7,324 nt of DNA from contig CALLVV010000012.1 of the NCBI GenBank assembly GCA_938012815.1, forward strand, positions 1 through 7,324, written 5' to 3'. A program made the translations under genes and the position numbers. Shown piece by piece: positions 1 through 5,060 of this stretch. A model generated the notes under the pieces. That model saw only the letters and a program-made list of their open reading frames with translations. It was not told the origin of the DNA and ran no database searches. This DNA comes from an uncultured Propionibacteriaceae bacterium. Its GTDB lineage: Bacteria; Actinomycetota; Actinomycetes; Propionibacteriales; Propionibacteriaceae. The stretch's first letter is position 1; each line of letters starts with the position of its first letter.

Positions 1-112
1 TTTGCTGGGCTTGTTCACGTTTGCCTGCGCTGTGACGCCAGCAAACATCAACAAGCCCAGCAAATGGGTTGTAAGGCCAGCAAAACCGGTGGGAGGGGAC
101 GGGGCGGTGGGG
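1..112. repeat. Nested palindromic repeat, copy 1, with G-run tail
   Basis: Seen directly: perfect 15-bp inverted arms at 1-15 and 50-64 (TTTGCTGGGCTTGTT and its complement), extending to 24-bp arms (1-24 and 41-64) with two mismatches around a 16-nt centre. The 9-mer GCCAGCAAA or a close variant occurs at 37-45, 56-64 and 76-84, and its complement or variants at 1-9 and 20-28, giving 18-20 bp spacing. Positions 1-84 match 1402-1485 with only four mismatches (56, 66, 70, 71), in the same orientation. A G-rich tract (91-112) follows. The left edge is cut by the window, so outer arms like those of copy 2 may lie upstream. An open reading frame crosses the element, but its peptide is a by-product of the palindrome. 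Function is unknown; candidates are a dispersed extragenic repeat, a MITE-like element or a multi-site operator. Confidence 0.85.
91..112 (+). other. Putative G-quadruplex motif (copy 1)
   Basis: Four G-runs are visible on the plus strand: G3-A-G4-AC-G4-CGGT-G4, with loops of 1, 2 and 4 nt. This fits the usual pattern for an intramolecular G-quadruplex. It directly follows the palindromic repeat, as a similar tract does at copy 2. Another pair of G4 runs separated by one T lies at 131-139. Folding in vivo is an inference only. Confidence 0.5.
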
Positions 113-185
113 CCTGGTGTGGCCGGTCAAGGGGTGGGGAGGTTTCGTGTCCGTTTTGTTCAAGACGATGACTCCGGGCGGTCAA

Positions 186-191
186 TAGCGT
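186..191 (+). promoter_or_regulatory. Possible -10 box of a leaderless transcript
   Basis: TAGCGT (a TANNNT match) lies six bases before the ATG at 198, and I see no Shine-Dalgarno sequence in front of that ATG. Leaderless mRNAs with this arrangement are common in actinobacteria. No -35 element sits at the right distance: TTGTTC at 156-161 is 24 bp away. Weak evidence. Confidence 0.25.
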
Positions 192-197
192 GGTCAC

Positions 198-596
198 ATG
201 GCTCTCACACTTGGTTTCATCGGGATCGTCACCTCCGACATGACCGCCTCACTGGCCTTCTACCGTGCCCTCGGCATCACCGTCCCGGCCGGTTCCGACG
301 ACGCCCCGCACGTCGAGGCGAAACTCGGTGACGGCACCGTCATCGCATGGGACAGCGTCGACGTCATCCGCGGATTCGATACCGGCTACACCGTCCCGAC
401 GGGTGGGCATCGCATCGCCCTGGCCTTCGACATGAGCAGCCCGGAACAGGTGGACCGCGTCTATCGTGACCTCGTGGCGGCCGGGCATCACGGGCACGTC
501 GAACCGTGGAACGCGCACTGGGGGCAGCGCTACGCCACGCTCCACGACCCCGACGGCAATTCGATCGACCTCTACGCCTGGCTGCCCGCCACCTGA
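198..596 (+). CDS. VOC-superfamily (glyoxalase/bleomycin-resistance fold) protein
   Basis: A 132-aa soluble protein of the vicinal-oxygen-chelate fold. Two beta-alpha-beta-beta-beta modules are visible, roughly residues 4-53 (opening GFIGIVTSDMTASLAFYRALG) and 72-128. The second ends in the hallmark HDPDGNSIDLYAW, where the usual Glu of DPDGN-x-x-E is Asp (D124). H71 lies at the start of the second module, but I cannot assign a full metal-ligand set, so catalytic activity and substrate are unknown. The family includes glyoxalases, dioxygenases, epimerases and drug-binding proteins. The ATG at 198 gives the complete fold; no Shine-Dalgarno sequence precedes it. The 3' end overlaps the convergent AraC gene by 25 bp, which suggests, without proving, that the regulator controls it. 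The family call is firm; any specific function would be a guess. Confidence 0.88.
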   Translation: MALTLGFIGIVTSDMTASLAFYRALGITVPAGSDDAPHVEAKLGDGTVIAWDSVDVIRGFDTGYTVPTGGHRIALAFDMSSPEQVDRVYRDLVAAGHHGHVEPWNAHWGQRYATLHDPDGNSIDLYAWLPAT

Positions 597-1321
597 GCTG
601 GGGTCCGGCCCACCAGGAGCCGGAAATCGCGGGTCATGTGCGCCTGGTCCGCGTATCCGGCGGCGTGCGCCACAGCAGCCAGGGGCGGTCTCGGCTCGGG
701 CTGCTCCTTCGTCGCGGCCCGGCTCAACCAGTGCGTGGTGGCCGGGCCTGCGGGAGATCCGCTTCCCGACTTCATCAGCGACAGGGCCCGTCGCATCCGC
801 GCGACCCGCACCAGGGCGCCGTAGCCGTACCCGAAGGTCGCGAGCATTCGGCGTCGCAGGTGCCGGGCGGACCAGCCGATCTTCCCGGCCACCTGCGCGG
901 CACCGGTCCCGGCAGCGGCGGCGCGACGGACCAACCCGACCCAGCCGTCGACGGGGGAGGTCAGAAGGTCGGCCCTGGGAGCGGTTCCGAAGGAACGGAG
1001 CGTGCGCAGAACCCGCGCGACCTCCGCAGTACGGGTCACCCCGACGACATCCCGCAGCGGGACGGCCAGGTCGCGAACCTCGGCGGGGTTGAACCGCAGC
1101 ACCTTGGCCGCCAGTCCGGGGTCGAACCGGATCCCGACCGTCTCGTCGACGTCGGGGCTGGTGGGGATGCACACGGTGGAGGGGCCGGCCAGGTGGACGT
1201 CGTCGCCGCGCAGGATGACGTCGATGCACCCGTCGGCGGGAATGATCGTGGCCACAGCGTCCCGCGACCGCCACACCGTGCGCCCGCACCCCAGGGAACC
1301 TTCCGTGTACACGACCCCCAT
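572..1321 (-). CDS. AraC-family transcriptional regulator with an in-frame insertion between its two HTH motifs
   Basis: About 249 aa from the ATG at 1321. The N-terminal part (about 1-120) resembles the sensor region of AraC proteins that open with a short beta-rich domain. The C-terminal DNA-binding domain has HTH1 at about 138-172 (GAAQVAGKIGWSARHLRRR) and HTH2 at about 213-240 (LAAVAHAAGYADQAHMTRDF), ending GRTPAQV as is typical. About 26-28 extra residues (about 185-212, nt 686-769) separate the two HTHs in the linker helix. They include WLSRAATKEQPEPRP, which is the translation of an extragenic-type repeat (687-729). The insertion keeps the frame; whether the protein still binds DNA normally is unclear. 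The frame is open back to 1378, but that extension lies in the palindromic repeat and is unlikely. GGGAGG at 1322-1327 abuts the ATG at 1321 and is better spaced (9 nt) for a GTG at 1312, which may be the true start. Convergent with the VOC gene. Confidence 0.85.
   Translation of the reverse strand: MGVVYTEGSLGCGRTVWRSRDAVATIIPADGCIDVILRGDDVHLAGPSTVCIPTSPDVDETVGIRFDPGLAAKVLRFNPAEVRDLAVPLRDVVGVTRTAEVARVLRTLRSFGTAPRADLLTSPVDGWVGLVRRAAAAGTGAAQVAGKIGWSARHLRRRMLATFGYGYGALVRVARMRRALSLMKSGSGSPAGPATTHWLSRAATKEQPEPRPPLAAVAHAAGYADQAHMTRDFRLLVGRTPAQVAGSQA
687..729 (-). repeat. GGTTGAGC...CGAGACC repeat inside the AraC gene
   Basis: Read on the minus strand, this 43-bp segment starts GGTTGAGCCGG and ends CCGAGACC. 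The same termini and length class (43-45 bp) occur in the two intergenic copies at 2454-2498 and 2553-2596, which end CGAAACC. The internal bases differ more than the ends. A perfect 8-bp inverted pair (GGCCCGGC at 716-723, GCCGGGCC at 741-748) overlaps its edge. It falls exactly where the AraC protein has surplus linker residues, so I read it as a repeat that inserted into, or was exapted by, the coding sequence. Confidence 0.6.
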
Positions 1322-1360
1322 CCTCCCGCAATCCGGATCGACGGGCTGTGCGCAGAGCGG

Positions 1361-1507
1361 TTTCGCTGGCCTTAACACTGGTTTGCTGGCCCTGATGTCG
1401 GTTTGCTGGGCTTGTTCACGTTTGCCTGCGCTGTGACGCCAGCAAACATCAACAAGGCCAGCAAATAGGTGATAAGGCCAGCAAACCGGGGGAGGGGCGG
1501 GGAGGGG
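1361..1507. repeat. Nested palindromic repeat, copy 2, with G-run tail
   Basis: A fuller copy of the element at the window start. Forward-facing units lie at 1361-1370 (TTTCGCTGGC), 1382-1390 (TTTGCTGGC), 1402-1410 (TTTGCTGGG) and 1420-1428 (TTTGCCTGC). Inverted units GCCAGCAAA lie at 1438-1446, 1457-1465 and 1477-1485. Spacing is 18-21 bp throughout, so the whole is a nested palindrome centred near 1433. Outer arms 1381-1391 and 1476-1486 are perfect over 11 bp. The segment 1402-1485 is the direct counterpart of 1-84. The element sits between the stop of the RluA-type gene (1508) and the start of the AraC gene (1321), both transcribed leftward, so it is both a 3' flank and an upstream region. 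It could act as a terminator, operator or mobile palindrome; no T-tract typical of an intrinsic terminator is seen. Confidence 0.85.
1488..1507 (+). other. Strong putative G-quadruplex motif (copy 2)
   Basis: Plus strand reads G5-A-G4-C-G4-A-G4: four long G-runs with one-base loops, the arrangement expected to give the most stable quadruplexes. It ends at the base before the stop codon of the leftward RluA-type gene (1508-1510). The G-rich strand is the template strand for that gene, so polymerase slowing at the gene end is conceivable. The function is inferred, not shown. Confidence 0.6.
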
Positions 1508-2428
1508 TCACATGGCCTCGTCCGGCCAGGTGAGCCGTCGACGCGACGTGAAACGCCGCTCGCTTCCGTCGACGGGGTCGGTGAAGGACAACTCCCGGGC
1601 CAGCAGCCGCAGCGGGGTGGTGAAGTCGTCGATGTCCACATCCGAGATCACCGGGTAGAGCGGGTCGCCGAGCAGCGGCAGTCCGAGCTGGTTGAAGTGG
1701 GAGCGGATCTGGTGGGTCCGGCCGGTTCGGGGACGGACCTCGTAGCGGGCCCACGCGCCGCGCACCTCGATCACGTCGATCCACGTCTCCGAGTTCGGCG
1801 GCAGATTCAGGGTCTCGGCCTGCAGCACCCCCACGCGTTTGACCAGGTGCGACCTCACCACCCGCGGGAACCCGACGTCCGGGTCGAAGGGGGCGATGGC
1901 CTCGTAGACCTTGCTCGCCTCGCGGCGCGCGAACACCTCCTGGTACGCCGAACGCCACCGCTTCCCCGTGGTCATCAGCAGCACCCCGGCGGTGCCGCGA
2001 TCCAACCTGTGGGCTGCCGACAACTCCGGCAGTCCCGTCGCCGCCCTGCCCTTCACGACGGCGCTCTGCAGCACGTGCCTGCCGCGCGGAATGGTCGACA
2101 GGAAGTGCGGTTTGTCGAACACGACGACCCGTTCGTCGCGGTGCAGCACCTCCAGCGCGCCCGGCACCTCGGCCTCCGGCCGCAACTCCCGGTGGAACCA
2201 GACGAAGGTGTTGGGCCGGTAGGGCTCGTCGCCCCGCCACGGCGCACCGTGCTCGTCGACGAAGTCGCCGCGAGCCAGCATCGGGTCGACGCAGTCGCGG
2301 CCGGGCCCCAGCTTGTCGAGCAGGAACGCCCGCATCGTCGCCCACGGCGCGGGCGCCCCGCGGTCGGGGGTGCGGACCCACGCGGCCTGCAACCCGTGGC
2401 GCGGCGGAAGTGGAGACGTGGGTGGCAC
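1508..2428 (-). CDS. RluA-family RNA pseudouridine synthase
   Basis: A 306-aa cytoplasmic enzyme that isomerises specific uridines of rRNA or tRNA to pseudouridine. The catalytic core is clear: DKPHFLST (105-112), the HRLDRGTAGVLLMTT motif (140-154) with nucleophile D143, KVYEAI (173-178), RTGRTHQIR (234-242) and LGLPLLGDPLYP (248-259). The first 80 or so residues precede the core and contain PYRPNTFVWFHRE (69-81); I do not recognise a clear S4 domain there, and the target uridine cannot be assigned. The start is a GTG at 2428 with GGGGAG at 2438-2443, nine bases upstream. An ATG at 2436 is in another frame. The stop abuts the G-run tail of a palindromic repeat. No co-directional neighbour is close upstream, so it is probably transcribed alone. 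Confidence 0.93.
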   Translation of the reverse strand: MPPTSPLPPRHGLQAAWVRTPDRGAPAPWATMRAFLLDKLGPGRDCVDPMLARGDFVDEHGAPWRGDEPYRPNTFVWFHRELRPEAEVPGALEVLHRDERVVVFDKPHFLSTIPRGRHVLQSAVVKGRAATGLPELSAAHRLDRGTAGVLLMTTGKRWRSAYQEVFARREASKVYEAIAPFDPDVGFPRVVRSHLVKRVGVLQAETLNLPPNSETWIDVIEVRGAWARYEVRPRTGRTHQIRSHFNQLGLPLLGDPLYPVISDVDIDDFTTPLRLLARELSFTDPVDGSERRFTSRRRLTWPDEAM

Positions 2429-2452
2429 CGGACCATTCTCCCCGCGTGACGT

Positions 2453-2597
2453 CGGTTGAGCCGGCCTGTCCGCTCAGCGATCCGGTCGTGTCGAAACCAG
2501 GGTGATCGTGGTCGGGGTACTGGGATCGGAGTCTGGCTACCGGGTGCTGGGGGGTTTCGACCCGGGTCGCTACGTTCCTCGCGCCCCGGCTCAACCG
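2453..2597. repeat. Inverted pair of 44-45 bp extragenic repeats
   Basis: Two copies of a GGTTTCGAC...GGCTCAACC repeat face each other: 2454-2498 (minus orientation, 45 bp) and 2553-2596 (plus orientation, 44 bp), separated by 54 bp. The outer ends pair perfectly over 12 bp (2453-2464 with 2586-2597) and the inner ends over 9 bp (2490-2498 with 2553-2561). A third, in-gene relative lies at 687-729. The layout resembles bacterial interspersed palindromic elements. The pair occupies most of the gap between the RluA-type gene start and tRNA-Ser(UGA). I see no gene here; an open frame across it has no coding signature. Confidence 0.65.
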
Positions 2598-2647
2598 GCC
2601 TCAAGGGGTTTGAGGGGCACCGTGTCCCATTTGGCCTCTTCAGCCTC

Positions 2648-2653
2648 TAAGAT
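2648..2653 (+). promoter_or_regulatory. Possible -10 box for tRNA-Ser(UGA)
   Basis: TAAGAT matches the -10 consensus at four of six bases and lies 25 bp before the tRNA. No convincing -35 is at the right distance. Just downstream a 7-bp inverted repeat (GCGGAAT at 2661-2667, ATTCCGC at 2670-2676, two-base centre) sits between it and the tRNA and would form the start of the primary transcript leader. Confidence 0.35.
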
Positions 2654-2678
2654 GGGCTCCGCGGAATGAATTCCGCAT

Positions 2679-2763
2679 GGCGAGATCGCATAGTGGACTA
2701 GTGCAGCCGCCTTGAAAGCGGCCGAGGGGCAACTCTCCGTGGGTTCGAATCCCACTCTCGCCG
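2679..2763 (+). tRNA. tRNA-Ser (anticodon UGA)
   Basis: Full cloverleaf: acceptor arms GGCGAGA (2679-2685) and TCTCGCC (2756-2762) pair perfectly, followed by discriminator G at 2763. The anticodon stem GCCGC/GCGGC encloses the loop CTTGAAA, giving anticodon UGA, which reads UCN serine codons. The long variable arm (around CGAGGGGCAACTCTCC) is typical of serine tRNAs, and the T arm is GTGGG-TTCGAAT-CCCAC (2739-2755). The 3' CCA is not encoded (CGG follows), unlike the other two tRNAs here. Only 16 bp separate it from the stop codon of the convergent LCP gene, with no terminator hairpin visible between them. Confidence 0.97.
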
Positions 2764-2779
2764 CGGTCGCCCGGATCGC

Positions 2780-4663
2780 TCATTCCTCCGGGTGGTAGGC
2801 GCAGGCGTCCGTGACCTGTTCGGTGGTCGACGGGGCCGCGTCGGGGGATGTCGCAGAGGATTTGGGTTGCGCCGAGGAGGTCTGTTTCGTCGGTGTCGGC
2901 GACGGCTTGGCGGTGCTGGGGTCCGGGGACGACGCGGTAGGGGTGCTCGCCGTGGGTTCGCTCGTCGGAGAGGGCGGGTTGATGGCGTCCTGCACCCGTT
3001 TGCGCGTCAGTGTGAAATCCGGGTTGCCTGCGTCGAATCCGTTCTGGCCGTGCACGAAGGCCAGCCGTGAGACGGAGGCGTCCTTGACCTTGAAGGCCAG
3101 CTGGGCCAGCGGGGCCAGCACATTCTGCGGAATGTCGGTCATCACCATCTCCGAGGAGGCCTGGGCGATGCCCTCGTAGGAGGTGAGCATCGTCGTCGGG
3201 TTCGCCTGTTTGATGACCGCGTTCACCAGGCAGGACTGGCGGGACATGCGGTCGTAGTCGTCCGAGTCGAAACGGCTCCGCGCGTACCACATGGCGTTGT
3301 AGCCGTCGAGGAGTTGGTCGGGGCCGGGTTTCAACCAGCCGTGTGGTAGCTTTCCGGTCTGGTGGTCGCCGCCGATGGGGAGTTTCCGGTTGATGTTCAG
3401 CTTCACCCCGCCCATGGCGTCGATCAGCTCCCGCAGGCCGTCGATGTTGACCAGCGCGAAATAGTGCATGTGCAGCCCGGTTATACCTTCGACCCCCTGT
3501 TTCAGGGCCTCCGCGCCGGGATAGGTGGCGGGCGCGACGGCTTCGGCCATCTCCGGGTAGTCCTTGCTGACGGTCCGCTCCCAGATGGCGTTGATCAACC
3601 ACTCCGAGCTGTCACCGGCGCCACGGAAACCGCGGGGGAACAGCTTCGCCAGCTTGCTGCCCTCCGGGAACGGCGTGCGCTCCACGCTGCGGGGAATCTG
3701 GACCAGGGTGGTGTTGCCCGTCGTGGTGTCGATGGAGGCCACCATGATGGTGTCGGTGCGAGGGGTGTAGACGCCACCGCCGTCCTTGATCCGGGTGTCC
3801 GTGCTGTCGGCGCCGAGCAGCAGGATGTTGAGACGCGGGGTGTCCTTCCACGGGTTCTCGGCGTTCGCGTCGACGTCGGGACGACCGCTGGCCTGGACGT
3901 CGGGGTCGAAGACCTTCTCCACCAGTTGCAGCTGCGACAGGGTGTAGCGGGCGGCCACCGCCAGGGGAGCGGAGACGACGAAGGTGAGGGCGACGACCAG
4001 GCCTGCCCCGATGGCCCGTTTCGCCGTGGCCAGGCCTTTGGGTCTGGTGACCAGGTGGGTGAGGGTGATCAGGAAGGCCCACCCCAGGGCGGCGACGATC
4101 AGGGCCAGTATGGTGCCGCGGAGGATCCCGGGTCTGAGGGCCCAGCCGAGGGCGACCTCAGGGTTCATGACGGCGCGCACCGCCAACAGGACCAGGCCAC
4201 CCAGGAAACCGACGGGGAGCAGCACCCCCAGGATTTTCGCCCAGCGCTGTCGGGCTCCCGTGAGTCCGAGCCCCGGCAGCAGTGCACTGGCGACGGTCAG
4301 GGTGGCGCTGCGCCTGAAGGACCTGTCCAACGGCTCCTTGGAACCGGCGGCGTGCTTGGGGGTGGAATCGTCCTTGGTCCTTCGCGGTTCGGCTCTCCTG
4401 GCGCCGTCGCGTGAACCATCCGACCTGCTCTTCGATGAATCCTTGTCCTTCTTCGAGGAACCCCCGCCGCTTCTCGCGGAGGAGTCGGCGTCGCTGCGGG
4501 GGGTGGTTTTCTCCGAGTTTTTCGATCCGCGGCTCGAGGCCTTGTGAGGACGGATGGATGTTTGTTCGGTTTCTGACTCGTCGCTCAACCCACCCGTGAC
4601 CTCGTCGTGTCGACGTTCCGGGTCACCGCCGCGAAAGAGCCGCGGGTAGTTTTTGTTGGACAA
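2780..4663 (-). CDS. LytR-CpsA-Psr (LCP) family cell-wall glycopolymer transferase
   Basis: A 627-aa membrane protein. LCP enzymes move polyprenyl-linked glycopolymers (teichoic acid, arabinogalactan, capsule) onto peptidoglycan outside the cell. Order: a charged, Ser/Lys-rich, probably disordered cytoplasmic tail (1-115); a short hydrophobic stretch with a PGLG motif (120-136); three clear membrane spans (about 143-164, 181-203, 217-238); the LCP domain (about 279-487); and a Ser/Thr/Pro-rich C-terminus (563-615). LCP signatures: LLLGADS (281-287), RTDTIMVASID (302-312), QIPRS (322-326), and ARSRFDSDDYDRMSRQ (461-476) with the paired arginines R462/R464, R472, R475 and Q476. The usual Asp of IPRD is Ser here; I recall Asn or Ser at this place in some actinobacterial members. 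Start is TTG at 4663, with AGGAG at 4672-4676, eight bases upstream. An extracellular LCP domain requires an odd number of spans, so the first hydrophobic stretch may not cross the membrane. Confidence 0.93.
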   Translation of the reverse strand: MSNKNYPRLFRGGDPERRHDEVTGGLSDESETEQTSIRPHKASSRGSKNSEKTTPRSDADSSARSGGGSSKKDKDSSKSRSDGSRDGARRAEPRRTKDDSTPKHAAGSKEPLDRSFRRSATLTVASALLPGLGLTGARQRWAKILGVLLPVGFLGGLVLLAVRAVMNPEVALGWALRPGILRGTILALIVAALGWAFLITLTHLVTRPKGLATAKRAIGAGLVVALTFVVSAPLAVAARYTLSQLQLVEKVFDPDVQASGRPDVDANAENPWKDTPRLNILLLGADSTDTRIKDGGGVYTPRTDTIMVASIDTTTGNTTLVQIPRSVERTPFPEGSKLAKLFPRGFRGAGDSSEWLINAIWERTVSKDYPEMAEAVAPATYPGAEALKQGVEGITGLHMHYFALVNIDGLRELIDAMGGVKLNINRKLPIGGDHQTGKLPHGWLKPGPDQLLDGYNAMWYARSRFDSDDYDRMSRQSCLVNAVIKQANPTTMLTSYEGIAQASSEMVMTDIPQNVLAPLAQLAFKVKDASVSRLAFVHGQNGFDAGNPDFTLTRKRVQDAINPPSPTSEPTASTPTASSPDPSTAKPSPTPTKQTSSAQPKSSATSPDAAPSTTEQVTDACAYHPEE

Positions 4664-4692
4664 GACGCGTTCTCCTCTCGCATCGCGGGTTC

Positions 4693-4698
4693 AGTGTA
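4693..4698 (-). promoter_or_regulatory. Possible -10 box for the LCP gene
   Basis: On the minus strand TACACT (a TANNNT match) lies about 30 bp before the TTG start and would give a leader of roughly 20-25 nt containing the AGGAG ribosome-binding site (4672-4676). The -35 region is poor. Low confidence. Confidence 0.3.
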
Positions 4699-4760
4699 CT
4701 TGTCGGTCGAACGAACGGATGACAGCTGCGGCGGCCGCCTGCCCCGCCATGGGGCGTCGG

Positions 4761-4790
4761 TTGCCGGTGCTGTTGTGCCTCGGCTAGTCT
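4761..4790 (+). promoter_or_regulatory. Putative promoter of tRNA-Ser(GCU)
   Basis: TTGCCG (4761-4766) and TAGTCT (4785-4790) are 18 bp apart, and the -10 ends ten bases before the tRNA. A small hairpin (GCCCC 4741-4745 with GGGGC 4751-4755) precedes the -35. Confidence 0.5.
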
Positions 4791-4800
4791 GTAGCGCGCT

Positions 4801-4893
4801 GGAGGTGTCGCCTAGTCTGGTCTATGGCGCCCGCCTGCTAAGCGGGTTTGGGGCTCAACCCCATCGCGGGTTCAAATCCCGCCACCTCCGCCA
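4801..4893 (+). tRNA. tRNA-Ser (anticodon GCU)
   Basis: Acceptor arms GGAGGTG (4801-4807) and CACCTCC (4883-4889) pair perfectly; discriminator G is at 4890 and CCA is encoded at 4891-4893. The anticodon stem CCCGC/GCGGG encloses CTGCTAA, giving anticodon GCU for AGC/AGU serine codons. The variable arm is long (TGGGG...CCCCA), as expected for serine. T arm GCGGG-TTCAAAT-CCCGC (4866-4882). It lies head to head with the LCP gene. Confidence 0.97.
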
Positions 4894-4899
4894 GTGTAC

Positions 4900-4929
4900 G
4901 ATCGGCCCCGGGTCTTCCCGGGGCCGATC
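4900..4929 (+). terminator. Strong hairpin, probable terminator of tRNA-Ser(GCU)
   Basis: Perfect 13-bp arms, 4900-4912 and 4917-4929, around a TCTT loop, starting six bases after the tRNA CCA. The downstream sequence is only moderately T-rich (TTGTTGTGGTTTT), not a clean U-tract. Its position and stability make termination the natural reading. Confidence 0.75.
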
Positions 4930-4943
4930 ACGTTGTTGTGGTT

Positions 4944-4972
4944 TTGCCAAGCCGGGAGTGGGCCCGTATAGT
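4944..4972 (+). promoter_or_regulatory. Promoter of tRNA-Arg(ACG)
   Basis: Near-consensus elements: TTGCCA at 4944-4949 and TATAGT at 4967-4972 with the ideal 17-bp spacer, ending 12 bases before the tRNA. The best promoter in the window; it implies tRNA-Arg is transcribed separately from tRNA-Ser(GCU). Confidence 0.75.
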
Positions 4973-4984
4973 TACTCCTCGCCC

Positions 4985-5060
4985 GCGCTCGTAGCTTAAT
5001 GGATAGAGCATCTGACTACGGATCAGAAGGTTGGGGGTTCGAGTCCCTCCGAGCGCGCCA
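4985..5060 (+). tRNA. tRNA-Arg (anticodon ACG)
   Basis: Acceptor arms GCGCTCG (4985-4991) and CGAGCGC (5050-5056) pair perfectly; discriminator G at 5057 and encoded CCA at 5058-5060. The anticodon stem TCTGA/TCAGA encloses CTACGGA, giving ACG (normally modified to ICG in bacteria), which reads CGU/CGC/CGA. The T loop is TTCGAGT. The variable loop is short, as expected for arginine. Confidence 0.97.

Noticed and set aside
2..331. Open frame crossing repeat copy 1 into the VOC gene (109 codons)
   Set aside because: Its first 30 residues come from the palindromic repeat, and the rest lies over the VOC gene in another frame. A similar peptide is read from the opposite strand of copy 2, as expected from palindromy.
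249..1331. Minus-strand open frame of 360 codons over the VOC and AraC region
   Set aside because: Arg/Gly/Pro-rich out-of-frame translation. Both real genes in this region have clear family motifs in other frames.
1..1507. CRISPR array suggested by the regularly spaced GCCAGCAAA units
   Set aside because: Units are only 9 bp, occur in both orientations, the spacers are about 11 bp and match between the two copies, and no cas genes are present.
1372..1641. Minus-strand open frame through repeat copy 2 that looks like a membrane-like peptide (LLALLMFAGVTAQANVNKPSKP with short breaks)
   Set aside because: It starts out of frame within the RluA-type gene and its hydrophobic part is the repeat itself. 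There is no ribosome-binding site and no family resemblance.
3362..4414. Long plus-strand open frame of 350 codons opposite the LCP gene
   Set aside because: A GC-rich shadow: Gly/Asp/Gln-rich low-complexity translation with no domain, fully covered by the LCP gene, whose motifs are unmistakable.
2679..5060. Phage or island integration at the tRNA genes
   Set aside because: No integrase, no attachment-site duplication of a tRNA 3' end, and the neighbouring genes are housekeeping.
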